This document shows, in pieces, positions 32,701 to 37,986 of a stretch of DNA of 37,986 nt (its first letter is position 1; the number at the start of each line of letters is the position of its first letter). The notes beneath the pieces were generated by a model. The model ran no database searches. It was not told the DNA's origin and saw only the letters and a list, made by a program, of their open reading frames with translations. The stretch spans positions 1-37,986 of the forward strand of contig CAVIAJ010000014.1 of the NCBI GenBank assembly GCA_963640855.1, read 5' to 3'. Source of the stretch: Methanarcanum sp963640855 (GTDB taxonomy: Archaea > Thermoplasmatota > Thermoplasmata > Methanomassiliicoccales > Methanomethylophilaceae). The position numbers were made by a program, and so were the translations under genes.

Positions 32701-33130
32701 TCCGTACAAGTCCGCATACACCCTTTTGGAATCGATGAGCGATAAGATGATTGCTCAGCTCGAATTGGGAAAGAAATTACGCGCTGTCGACGTCAAAGAC
32801 GAAGCAAGTAAAGTTATCGACAAACACTTCATGCCGGATATGGCAGGAAACCTCAGGAGTTTCTCCGCACAGACGTTCAGGTGTACCAACTGTAACGCAA
32901 AATACAGAAGAATTCCTCTCAGCGGAATCTGTACAAACTGCGGACACTCGCTGAATCTTACGGTTCACGAAAAGAGCGTAAGGAAATATCTCGGCGTATC
33001 ACAGGAAGTCTGTGAGAAGTACGGAATGTCTGACTACACCAGAGAAAGAGTCGAAATCCTTTCAATGAGCATGGATTCGCTGTTCAACAACGACAAAGTG
33101 AAGAAATGCAAACTCTCGGACTTCTTCTGA
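29717..33130 (+). CDS. polC: DNA polymerase II (PolD) large catalytic subunit DP2
   Basis: This 1137-residue archaeal replicative polymerase subunit pairs with the small exonuclease subunit DP1, which is not in the window. Characteristic stretches are FAGPIRAAGGTAQAMSVL, TRIGTRMGRPEKAKDR, and the catalytic Asp motif CDGDEDCIMLLLDGLLNFS near residue 888. Zinc sites are CPECG...CRKC (about 661-676) and CTNC...CTNCG near 1055-1076. The last eight residues, KCKLSDFF, look like a PCNA-interacting (PIP) motif with Lys for the usual Gln. Length fits an intein-free protein. It lies one base after the NOG1 stop. Confidence 0.97.
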   Translation: MPARKVPYSKEMEGYFQDMLARCNDCYEIAEKARSLGRDAETFVEIPRADDLASRCEKLLADYGVGEIADDIRRLTDEYHNRELVCLKVAEEVAKRPAEKIELAIDRAIRVGLAVLTEGVLVAPLEGLADTKIKKNADGSEYIDLVFAGPIRAAGGTAQAMSVLIADVVRQVVGIGKYIPTEPEIDRFIEEIPLYRQCQHLQYTPSPKEIQLIVGNCPICIDGEGTEQMEISGFRDLPRIDTNRVRGGACLVIAEGLCQKAPKIKKHVDKLKLTGWEFLDEYLKGKGASTSSNSEGRVVKPADKYLKDIVAGRPIFGYPSRVGAFRLRYGRARTSGLASLAYSPASMFILDEFPALGTQLKIERPGKACVVTPCDRLEGPIVLLKNGDLVQCNTKEEALAVRKDISEITDSGEVLVPFGEFCENNHFLVPPGYPAEWHKLELKKSGELPDDWEHPAWERALEMSKTLKVPLHPDFNLFWSDVDVQRLKDLRQYILENGSFTDGKLTVKNEPVNKRTLEDLGALHKVRDGNIIIERYAVPLISGLGLAAQDDRIIENSAFDGENSLAAVSGAMGIEVRARAGTRIGTRMGRPEKAKDRSSGNSAFGHGLFAVTDAPCIKKSLKEAMATQERARFMTADQLKAVGIKANKYGLLIDYAERMCPECGEKTFRSWCRKCNVHTEAPAVAKDASRFDRPLMTVDIRQEYKDAMELLGLKDLDDMKCVENFTSVVKTPEPIEKGILRVKNDLITYKDGTIRFDMTDIPITHFKPREIGLPIEKAHKLGYTHDWNGDPLTDGDQICELKVQDVIPNVDCGTHLVKVATFIDDLLEKFYGLPRYYNVKTPVDMIGHMTVGLAPHTSGGILCRLIGYTRMSGCLGHPFFHAGKRRNCDGDEDCIMLLLDGLLNFSKIYIPSSRGGLMDTPLVLTTKLDPNEIDKEAHNVDCLREYPIELYEAAMQLKDAKDVESLMDLVGSRIGTERQYEGFGFTHDTYDINEGPYKSAYTLLESMSDKMIAQLELGKKLRAVDVKDEASKVIDKHFMPDMAGNLRSFSAQTFRCTNCNAKYRRIPLSGICTNCGHSLNLTVHEKSVRKYLGVSQEVCEKYGMSDYTRERVEILSMSMDSLFNNDKVKKCKLSDFF

Positions 33131-33270
33131 TTTCATTTCAGGCAGAATTCACTCGGTGAAAGAAATATCAAAGCTGCATATCTGCGTATAAGCTTGAATA
33201 TTGTTCCGTCAATATCGAAGCAGACGGAAATCATATCGATATCACATACGTCAAAATCGATACAGTAAAA

Positions 33271-33315
33271 CCGGAGTGATATTTCCGGAGATAATAAGTG
33301 GGGGCCGATGCCCCC
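33271..33315 (-). terminator. Tandem terminator of the rps13-rps4-rps11-rpoD operon
   Basis: Read on the minus strand after the rpoD stop: first a GGGGGC/GCCCCC hairpin with a 4-base loop (33300-33315), then CCGGA/TCCGG (33271-33288) followed by TTTT. The 198-base gap to polC (33131-33328) has no credible gene. Confidence 0.65.
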
Positions 33316-33328
33316 GATTGTTTGAAGT

Positions 33329-34141
33329 TTACAACGCTGCGACCTGTTCTGCGAAGTCATTCGCTTCTTTCGAAAGAATGGCTGCCGCTTTGTCCAATAC
33401 CTGCTGGGCTGTGAGCGAACCGTCAGTCTCGAATTTGAAGACGAAGTTGTGCTCGTCGCCTTTGACAGATACGCCTTTGAAGTTCTCGACGCATGTCATG
33501 CACAGTGAGCATTTGTCGCTGTCGGTAACGGTGAGTTTTCCATCTGAGACCTCGAAGACTTTCTTCGGACATGCTGCGGCAATCTCTTCGGGTGAGTCCA
33601 CATCGCTGATTGTGATAATCGGCCTGTAGCTGTATCCTACACCGTTTGCGACCTGCCACTTCACATGTTTCCTCGCAGTTCCCATGACCGCATGTGCGTA
33701 GATAAGCACAGACTGACCGTCTGTGAGATCCACAATCGGGATTTCCTCATCTTTCACTTTGAGGTCGGGACTTCCGAGGGGCTGAAGATCTCCCGAATAG
33801 ACTGTGCACGGCCCGTACTTGTTAAGACTGTACATAATCTCGCAGCTGGGACATCCTTCTCCTCCGCAGACACATTCGTCTTTGAAGTTGAAGTCATCCG
33901 AGGTAGGTACCGGAACCATTCCGAGCCTGTGTGCGATGATCTCATCGAAAAGGGGCGTCATACTCTCGAATTCCCTGCCGTCGACATCGATGGGACCGAG
34001 GTGGAATTCCACCTTGTCGATCGCCATCTTGGGTATGTCTGTCAGCATGGTCCTCCTGAGTGCGTTCGCCATGGCCGGAGACGAATTCTTCAGGATGAAC
34101 CTGCACTTCCTCTCAGCCATCTCGAGTATCTGGATTTCCAT
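33329..34141 (-). CDS. rpoD: DNA-directed RNA polymerase subunit D (Rpo3)
   Basis: This 270-residue counterpart of bacterial alpha and eukaryotic Rpb3 nucleates polymerase assembly with subunit L. The start MEIQILEMAERKCRF and NALRRTMLTDIPKMAIDKVE are typical. It has the Rpb3-type zinc loop CVCGGEGCPSC and a ferredoxin-like insertion with four Cys (ACPKKVF and CSLCMTC), enough for one [4Fe-4S] cluster. A GAGGAGG site precedes the start. It is the last gene in its operon. Archaeal neighbours L18e, L13, S9 and Rpo10 (RpoN), often placed next, are absent here. Confidence 0.97.
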   Translation of the reverse strand: MEIQILEMAERKCRFILKNSSPAMANALRRTMLTDIPKMAIDKVEFHLGPIDVDGREFESMTPLFDEIIAHRLGMVPVPTSDDFNFKDECVCGGEGCPSCEIMYSLNKYGPCTVYSGDLQPLGSPDLKVKDEEIPIVDLTDGQSVLIYAHAVMGTARKHVKWQVANGVGYSYRPIITISDVDSPEEIAAACPKKVFEVSDGKLTVTDSDKCSLCMTCVENFKGVSVKGDEHNFVFKFETDGSLTAQQVLDKAAAILSKEANDFAEQVAAL

Positions 34142-34153
34142 GGTCAGGCCTCC

Positions 34154-34540
34154 TCAGACCCTGCGTCCTCTGCGTCCGCCTTTCTTCTTGGTACCGTCGT
34201 GCGGTACGGGAGTGACATCCTCGATGCGTCCGATCTTGAGGCCTGCCCTTGCAAGTGCACGGATTGCAGCCTGTGCTCCGGGACCGGGTGATGTCGAGCC
34301 GTTTCCTCCGGGTGCACGTACTTTGACGTGGATACCGACGAATTCCTTCTCCTTTGCGACATCCGCAACCTTCTCGGCTGCTTTCTGTGCTGCGTAGGGT
34401 GAAGATTCATCCTTAGCGGTCTTGACGACCATTCCGCCTGTGGCTTTCGTGATTGTCTCTGCTCCGGTGATATCCGTGAGCGTGATCATAACGTTGTTGT
34501 AACTCGCGTAGATGTTCGCGATTCCCCATTTTGCAGTCAT
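34154..34540 (-). CDS. rps11: 30S ribosomal protein S11 (uS11)
   Basis: This 128-residue small-subunit platform protein has IANIYASYNNVMITLTDITG near the N-terminus, PGPGAQAAIRALARAGL in the middle and the basic KKKGGRRGRRV tail. The start overlaps the S4 stop (TGATG), with GGAGGGTGA upstream. It is 12 bases before rpoD. Confidence 0.97.
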   Translation of the reverse strand: MTAKWGIANIYASYNNVMITLTDITGAETITKATGGMVVKTAKDESSPYAAQKAAEKVADVAKEKEFVGIHVKVRAPGGNGSTSPGPGAQAAIRALARAGLKIGRIEDVTPVPHDGTKKKGGRRGRRV

Positions 34541-35205
34541 CAGTTGTCACCCTCCTGGTTTGTTGCGTCGGATGCTGAGATTCCGGCTTCTTCTGCGTCT
34601 GCCCTTGCTTCCGCAGCTTTCTTCGCCGCTTCTTCTGCATCTTTCTTTGCTTTGAGTTCTGCGTTGGCTGCTGCCTGTTCCGCAGAAATCCTCATCGGGT
34701 GCATCTCGTCGTTGAAAGGCGATGCGGGGTCGTACATGATAGAGGACTCCTCATACCTTGTTACGATGTATCCGGGGATTGTTACCCTGTGGCCGTTCAT
34801 GAAGATGTGTCCGTGAACGATCATCTGCCTTGCCTGACCGACGGTTGTTGCCATTCCCTTCTCGAAGACAAGGGTCTGGAGCCTGCGTGAGAGGATGTTC
34901 TCCTCTGAAAGTGTAAGGATATCGTTGAGCGTTGCGCCCTCGACGGGAAGGACTCCGATCTTGGAGCACTTGTTGATCAGTGCATCGGACTCGATCTTTG
35001 CCTGTGCGTCACCGCTTCTGAGACGTGCCTGAAGCTCTCTCGACTGTTTCCTGAAGTTCCTCAGGATAGACTGAGCTTTCCAGACCTCTGTCTTGTTCTT
35101 GAGACCGTACTGGTTGACGAGAACGACCTCTGCTTTGATCCTCTCGCCCTGCCAGGGGTGTGAGGGTGTATCGTATGACCTGCGTGAAAATTTAGGATCT
35201 CCCAT
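34540..35205 (-). CDS. rps4: 30S ribosomal protein S4 (uS4)
   Basis: This 221-residue primary 16S rRNA-binding protein has the archaeal N-terminus MGDPKFSRRSYDTPSHPWQ and the S4 RNA-binding domain RRLQTLVFEKGMA...MIVHGHIFMNGHRVT. Residues about 175-221 form an Ala/Glu/Lys-rich tail (AEQAAANAELKAKKDAEEAA), which extends it beyond the common archaeal length and is probably disordered or helical. Start and spacing: 13 bases after rps13, with GGCGG upstream. Confidence 0.96.
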   Translation of the reverse strand: MGDPKFSRRSYDTPSHPWQGERIKAEVVLVNQYGLKNKTEVWKAQSILRNFRKQSRELQARLRSGDAQAKIESDALINKCSKIGVLPVEGATLNDILTLSEENILSRRLQTLVFEKGMATTVGQARQMIVHGHIFMNGHRVTIPGYIVTRYEESSIMYDPASPFNDEMHPMRISAEQAAANAELKAKKDAEEAAKKAAEARADAEEAGISASDATNQEGDN

Positions 35206-35218
35206 ATTACCGCCTCAT

Positions 35219-35695
35219 TTACTTCTTGCTGACACCCATTGTCAGTCCGTGACGTCCGTTGGACCTTGTCCTCTGACCCCTTACCTTGTGGTGGGTCTCG
35301 TGCCTGATACCGCGGTAGCAGCGGATCATCTTCATTCTGTTGATGTCGTCTTTCTTGGTGAGCTCGAGTTCGTTTCCGATCAGGTGCATATCCGAACCTG
35401 TCTCGTAGTCGAGCTGCCTGTTGATTGCCCACTCGGGTGCGTACTCGACGTATGTCGTGATAAGTTCCTCGAGTTTCTTGACATCTTCATCGGAGAGCGA
35501 ACCGATCTTGACTGTGGGGTCGACGCCTGCTTTCTTGACGACGATCTGTGCAACTCTCTTTCCGACACCTTTGATCTGCTGGATACCGATAACGGTCCTC
35601 TTGAGACCGTCGATATCGCTGTTAGCAATACGGACGATGAAGTTGAAGTCCTCATCTTCCTGCTGCTGCTGTTTAGCATTCTTTTTCTCTGCCAT
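35219..35695 (-). CDS. rps13: 30S ribosomal protein S13 (uS13)
   Basis: At 158 residues, this subunit-interface protein has FIVRIANSDIDGLKRTVIG, IKGVGKRVAQIV and C-terminal CYRGIRHETHHKVRGQRTRS, all typical of archaeal S13. The N-terminal extension AEKKNAKQQQQEDED has a short Gln run. The start is ATG 35695 with GGAGGA (35701-35706); a longer in-frame reading is not supported. First gene of the operon, behind a leader of about 120 bases. Confidence 0.97.
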   Translation of the reverse strand: MAEKKNAKQQQQEDEDFNFIVRIANSDIDGLKRTVIGIQQIKGVGKRVAQIVVKKAGVDPTVKIGSLSDEDVKKLEELITTYVEYAPEWAINRQLDYETGSDMHLIGNELELTKKDDINRMKMIRCYRGIRHETHHKVRGQRTRSNGRHGLTMGVSKK

Positions 35696-35789
35696 GTTCT
35701 TCCTCCGTAAATGTTCCGTTAAGGAATTACCCAAGCATCATACCTCACATGCCCCGACATAAAGGCTGTGTGCTGTGCTCTCGGTACAC

Positions 35790-35804
35790 GCATAGTTTCT
35801 ATGC
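35790..35804 (-). promoter_or_regulatory. Hairpin in the leader of the S13 operon
   Basis: GCATAG/CTATGC perfect 6-base stem with a 3-base loop within the predicted 5' UTR (about 35818 to 35696). Such long leaders are uncommon in archaea; it could be a ribosomal-protein feedback site. A secondary TATA-like CTTTATGT (35756-35763) could give a shorter transcript. Confidence 0.4.
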
Positions 35805-35838
35805 TGTCGAGTTTACGGCACCACTGGGATTCAGTAAT

Positions 35839-35850
35839 GATATATAAATA
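35839..35850 (-). promoter_or_regulatory. TATA box of the rps13-rps4-rps11-rpoD operon
   Basis: TATTTATATATC on the minus strand, the strongest TATA match in the window, predicting transcription from near 35818. It directly follows the terminator of the ABC permease gene. Confidence 0.65.
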
Positions 35851-35853
35851 TGG

Positions 35854-35878
35854 GTACGGCGGCGGTGTGCCGCCGTAC
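35854..35878 (-). terminator. GC-rich terminator of the ABC exporter operon
   Basis: Perfect 10-base stem GTACGGCGGC/GCCGCCGTAC with a 5-base loop, 11 bases after the permease stop, followed by the T/A-rich S13 TATA box. Confidence 0.75.
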
Positions 35879-35889
35879 AATGGGTTTCG

Positions 35890-36732
35890 TCAGAATTCTC
35901 TCTTGTTGAAGCGGATGTATGCCAGGATTGTAGGAATGATTCCCCATACGAACAGGGTTCCGACAACCTTACCGGATTCAACAGGCGCGGAGATACACGT
36001 ACTGATGGCCGCTTTGGCGACATCGATGAAGTACCAGAATCCGCTGCTATCCGTCGCACCCTGTGCAATCAGGAGTACCGAAAGGATCAGTGTCGGACCC
36101 AGCATGAGGAATATGAATGTCAGGATTGCGGCCGATGAAGATTTCTTCATGAACGCACTGAACATCATCGCTATTCCCGTTACCGCGAATATGTACATCA
36201 CGAGGTATCCGTACGACTCCAGGAGATGCGGCGATACTTCACCGCAAAGCACAAGAGACAGTACCGCCACAATGATGTAGTATGCGGCCATGATTGCGAC
36301 GTTGATCATGAACGATGTGACGAACTTTCCGATGAATATAGACGATTTCTTGACCGGTTTTGTGAAGAGGATAAGTGCTGTCCTTTCTTCGAATTCCGAT
36401 GTAAGTGTCGTGGAAGCGAACAGTGTCGCACCGAGAAGTACCAGCGTACTTGCGAAATCAATGTAAAGACTTGCAACGGTCTCGTGTGTCGAATCCTTGA
36501 GGAACAGTATCTGGGACACTGCTATCAACGCCAAAGTGGCTACCACGATGACGCCGTAAATCAGCATCTTGAATCCTGTGATGTGTTTGATCTGTTCGTA
36601 TTTGCTGACGACACTCGCCTGACGGATATCTTCGAAAATCCCCGACTTGCGGAGGGGATTTTTCGCACTCGGCTCAGATACCGGAGGTACGGGTTCAGAC
36701 ACCGGTTTGTTAACGGATGTAATGTCTGCCAT
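35890..36732 (-). CDS. ABC-2 type exporter permease
   Basis: This 280-residue membrane protein has a Pro/Ser-rich cytosolic N-terminus (about 1-45) and about six hydrophobic segments, for example LIYGVIVVATLALIAVSQIL and AAILTFIFLMLGPTLILSVL. The loop TSEFEERTALILFTKPVKKSSIFIGK, with its EFE/TKPV pattern, is characteristic of ABC-2 permeases such as NatB/YhaP types. It is 4 bases after the ATPase gene; its GAGGTGA ribosome site overlaps the ATPase stop. The substrate is unknown. Confidence 0.9.
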   Translation of the reverse strand: MADITSVNKPVSEPVPPVSEPSAKNPLRKSGIFEDIRQASVVSKYEQIKHITGFKMLIYGVIVVATLALIAVSQILFLKDSTHETVASLYIDFASTLVLLGATLFASTTLTSEFEERTALILFTKPVKKSSIFIGKFVTSFMINVAIMAAYYIIVAVLSLVLCGEVSPHLLESYGYLVMYIFAVTGIAMMFSAFMKKSSSAAILTFIFLMLGPTLILSVLLIAQGATDSSGFWYFIDVAKAAISTCISAPVESGKVVGTLFVWGIIPTILAYIRFNKREF

Positions 36733-36736
36733 CTTT

Positions 36737-37675
36737 TCACCTCGACTCCTTAATCATATTGAGATACACGGATTCCAAAGCATCCTCTTCGTTGAAGCTG
36801 TATACTTTCAGACCCATGCCGCCCATCTCACTGAGTAACTGGTACTGATCCTCGTCGTTTCCTTCGAAGGACAGCCTTATTCCGTTACCGTTGAATGCTC
36901 TTACGTCATGTACATTGCCGATAGCGGAGAGTTTTGATATTGTGCCCTCTCCGACTTCGCCCAATACCTTGACTGTGATCGTTCTTCTGTTGTTGGAACC
37001 GAGTATATCGTTGAGATTTCCTTCTCTGATCATCGTTCCGTGATTGACAAGCGCTACACGGTCGCACATATCTCCGACTTCGTGAAGCATATGCGAACTT
37101 GTGAGGATTGTAAGATCGTTCTTTTCTCTCACGGTTTTGAGTATTCCCCTTATCTCCGCCATACCTCTCGGATCCAATCCCGATGTAGGTTCGTCGAGAA
37201 TGATTGTGTTCGGTTCATTAAGAAGAGCGAGACCGAGTGCAATCCTCTGTTTCATTCCCTTCGAGAATGTTCCGATCTTCTTGTCGCCCCATTCGGACAT
37301 CTTCATGTCCTGAAGTATCTCTTCGGTTTCCGCAGAGATGGATTCTTTGGTCATTCCGAATATACTTCCGATGTACTGGAATGTTTGATTCGGAGTGAGG
37401 TATGTGTAGAATTCGGGTGTCTCCACAACCGTACCGACGCCTTCAAGTGCTTCTTTGGGATTTACCGTAACATCAATTCCGTTGATGTATGCACTTCCCG
37501 AAGTTGCATTGATCAAGTGGGTAAGGATCTTCAGTGTGGTACTCTTACCTGCACCGTTCGGACCGAGAAGACCGGTAAAACTGTTCTTCTTTACCGAAAG
37601 ATTCAGATCGTTGACCGCAACGAATCCTTTGTATTCTTTCCTTAAGTTCACGATTTCTATTTGGCTGCCGACCAT
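36737..37675 (-). CDS. ABC exporter ATP-binding protein
   Basis: This 312-residue nucleotide-binding subunit is of the CcmA/NatA class. Walker A is GLLGPNGAGKSTTLK near residues 35-49, the Q-loop region is VVETPEF, the signature is FSKGMKQRIALG, Walker B is TIILDEPTSGLDPRG, and the switch His is in SSHMLHEV. A C-terminal domain (about 220-312) follows, as in multidrug, lantibiotic or Na+ exporters. The start ATG 37675 has GGAGG (37681-37686 region); a longer frame is unsupported. It forms an exporter with the permease downstream; what it exports cannot be said. Confidence 0.94.
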   Translation of the reverse strand: MVGSQIEIVNLRKEYKGFVAVNDLNLSVKKNSFTGLLGPNGAGKSTTLKILTHLINATSGSAYINGIDVTVNPKEALEGVGTVVETPEFYTYLTPNQTFQYIGSIFGMTKESISAETEEILQDMKMSEWGDKKIGTFSKGMKQRIALGLALLNEPNTIILDEPTSGLDPRGMAEIRGILKTVREKNDLTILTSSHMLHEVGDMCDRVALVNHGTMIREGNLNDILGSNNRRTITVKVLGEVGEGTISKLSAIGNVHDVRAFNGNGIRLSFEGNDEDQYQLLSEMGGMGLKVYSFNEEDALESVYLNMIKESR

Positions 37676-37730
37676 TGCCCAGCCTCCTGAACCGAATTGA
37701 TATCGATTTCGGAATAGTTTAAACAACCAT

Positions 37731-37740
37731 ATAATATAAA
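37731..37740 (-). promoter_or_regulatory. TATA box of the ABC exporter operon
   Basis: TTTATATTAT on the minus strand, predicting a start near 37709 and a leader of about 34 bases with GGAGG. Confidence 0.5.
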
Positions 37741-37797
37741 GATAAGGACACAATAATTCAGTTTGACATCTGGGATTGACAGAAAATTATAAATGAG

Positions 37798-37882
37798 TGC
37801 CGAAGACCGGATTCGAACCGGTGAACCCCTACGAGAACAGATCTTGAGTCTGTCGCCTTTGACCAGGCTTGGCAACTTCGGC
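37798..37882 (-). tRNA. tRNA-Leu(CAA)
   Basis: An 85-base type II tRNA. The acceptor stem is GCCGAAG/CTTCGGC with discriminator A and no encoded CCA. The D-arm has GCCAAGCCTGGTCAAAGGC. The anticodon stem ACAGA/TCTGT encloses the loop CTCAAGA, so the anticodon is CAA (reads UUG). The variable arm is long enough for Leu, and the T-arm is ACCGG TTCGAAT CCGGT. No intron is seen. T-rich sequence follows (TTTATAATTTTCTG) and may end the transcript. Confidence 0.96.
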
Positions 37883-37908
37883 TTTGTCTGTCCTCATAGG
37901 GGAGTCGG

Positions 37909-37916
37909 TATTAAAG
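37909..37916 (-). promoter_or_regulatory. Putative TATA box of the tRNA-Leu gene
   Basis: CTTTAATA on the minus strand, about 30 bases before the tRNA 5' end. The remaining window (37917-37986) shows nothing I can assign. Confidence 0.45.
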
Positions 37917-37986
37917 ATTTGGGGACACCGGTACTGTGTTCGGCAATTCTGGTAGGTAACTTCTTTTGATTTGTTCTGCGGGTATT

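Noticed and set aside
29717..33130. Possible intein in DP2
   Set aside because: Archaeal DP2 is a frequent intein host, but all conserved blocks are contiguous and the length of 1137 residues leaves no room for one.
33133..33360. 75-codon minus-strand frame between rpoD and polC
   Set aside because: It overlaps the rpoD 3' end and runs through both terminator hairpins; no ribosome site and no recognisable sequence.
1..37986. CRISPR array, transposon or prophage
   Set aside because: No regularly spaced direct repeats, transposase, integrase or terminal inverted repeats were seen; gene content and codon style are uniform.

Overview
The window is archaeal and most likely comes from a methanogen of the order Methanomassiliicoccales (Thermoplasmata). 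Four things support this. Archaeal core genes are present: PolD large subunit DP2, RNA polymerase subunit D, an S13-S4-S11-RpoD operon, L10e, RNase P protein Rpp21/Rpr2, Dph2 and NOG1. Archaeal lipid genes are present: tetraether synthase, ferredoxin, geranylgeranyl reductase and mevalonate kinase. There is a methanogenesis-marker gene (mtxX/mmp4). Finally, none of the 35 complete genes stops with TAG (24 TGA, 11 TAA), as expected for a pyrrolysine-decoding lineage. The species cannot be named from sequence reading alone.

Layout. 1-265: 5' part of an AAA-ATPase-like gene, divergent from sufC-sufB (547-2486). 2530-5926: a two-gene minus-strand operon of an OB-fold protein and an SF1 helicase. 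6212-7747: a PutP-type sodium symporter. 7810-8199: a small VOC protein, divergent from an Mrp/NBP35 ATPase plus NifX-like pair (8285-9423). 9420-11944: minus-strand operon mtxX-queD-queC-queE. 11984-13491: rpl10e-dph2. 13676-14701: an unrecognised 341-residue protein. 14769-16662: rnp4-yhbY-serS. 16663-18154: an HD-domain protein and a 95-residue orphan, followed by a roughly 570-base noncoding stretch. 18729-21396: aminotransferase, orphan and mevalonate kinase. 21537-24527: minus-strand tes-fdx-ggr. 24674-28693: a 1339-residue exported protein with a lamin-tail domain. 28738-33130: NOG1 and DP2. 33329-35695: minus-strand rps13-rps4-rps11-rpoD. 35890-37675: ABC exporter ATPase and permease. 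37798-37882: tRNA-Leu(CAA).

How the genes work together. The window is mostly informational and cofactor housekeeping. Iron-sulfur cluster assembly (SufBC, Mrp, NifX-like) would serve the radical-SAM and Fe-S proteins nearby (QueE, Tes, ferredoxin, Dph2, RpoD). QueD, QueC and QueE make preQ0 for archaeosine. Mevalonate kinase feeds isoprenoid synthesis, and Tes, ferredoxin and GGR finish the membrane lipid. Promoters are legible: TATA boxes lie 25-30 bases before several start codons, implying leaderless mRNAs, while downstream operon genes carry GGAGG or GGTGA ribosome sites or overlapping TGATG/TAATG junctions.

Least explained parts: the giant lamin-tail-domain protein divergent from the lipid operon, the OB-fold/SF1-helicase pair, two CxxC motifs on SufC, palindromes at the HD-protein and symporter promoters, and three orphan proteins. 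I see no CRISPR array, insertion sequence, prophage or obvious defence island.
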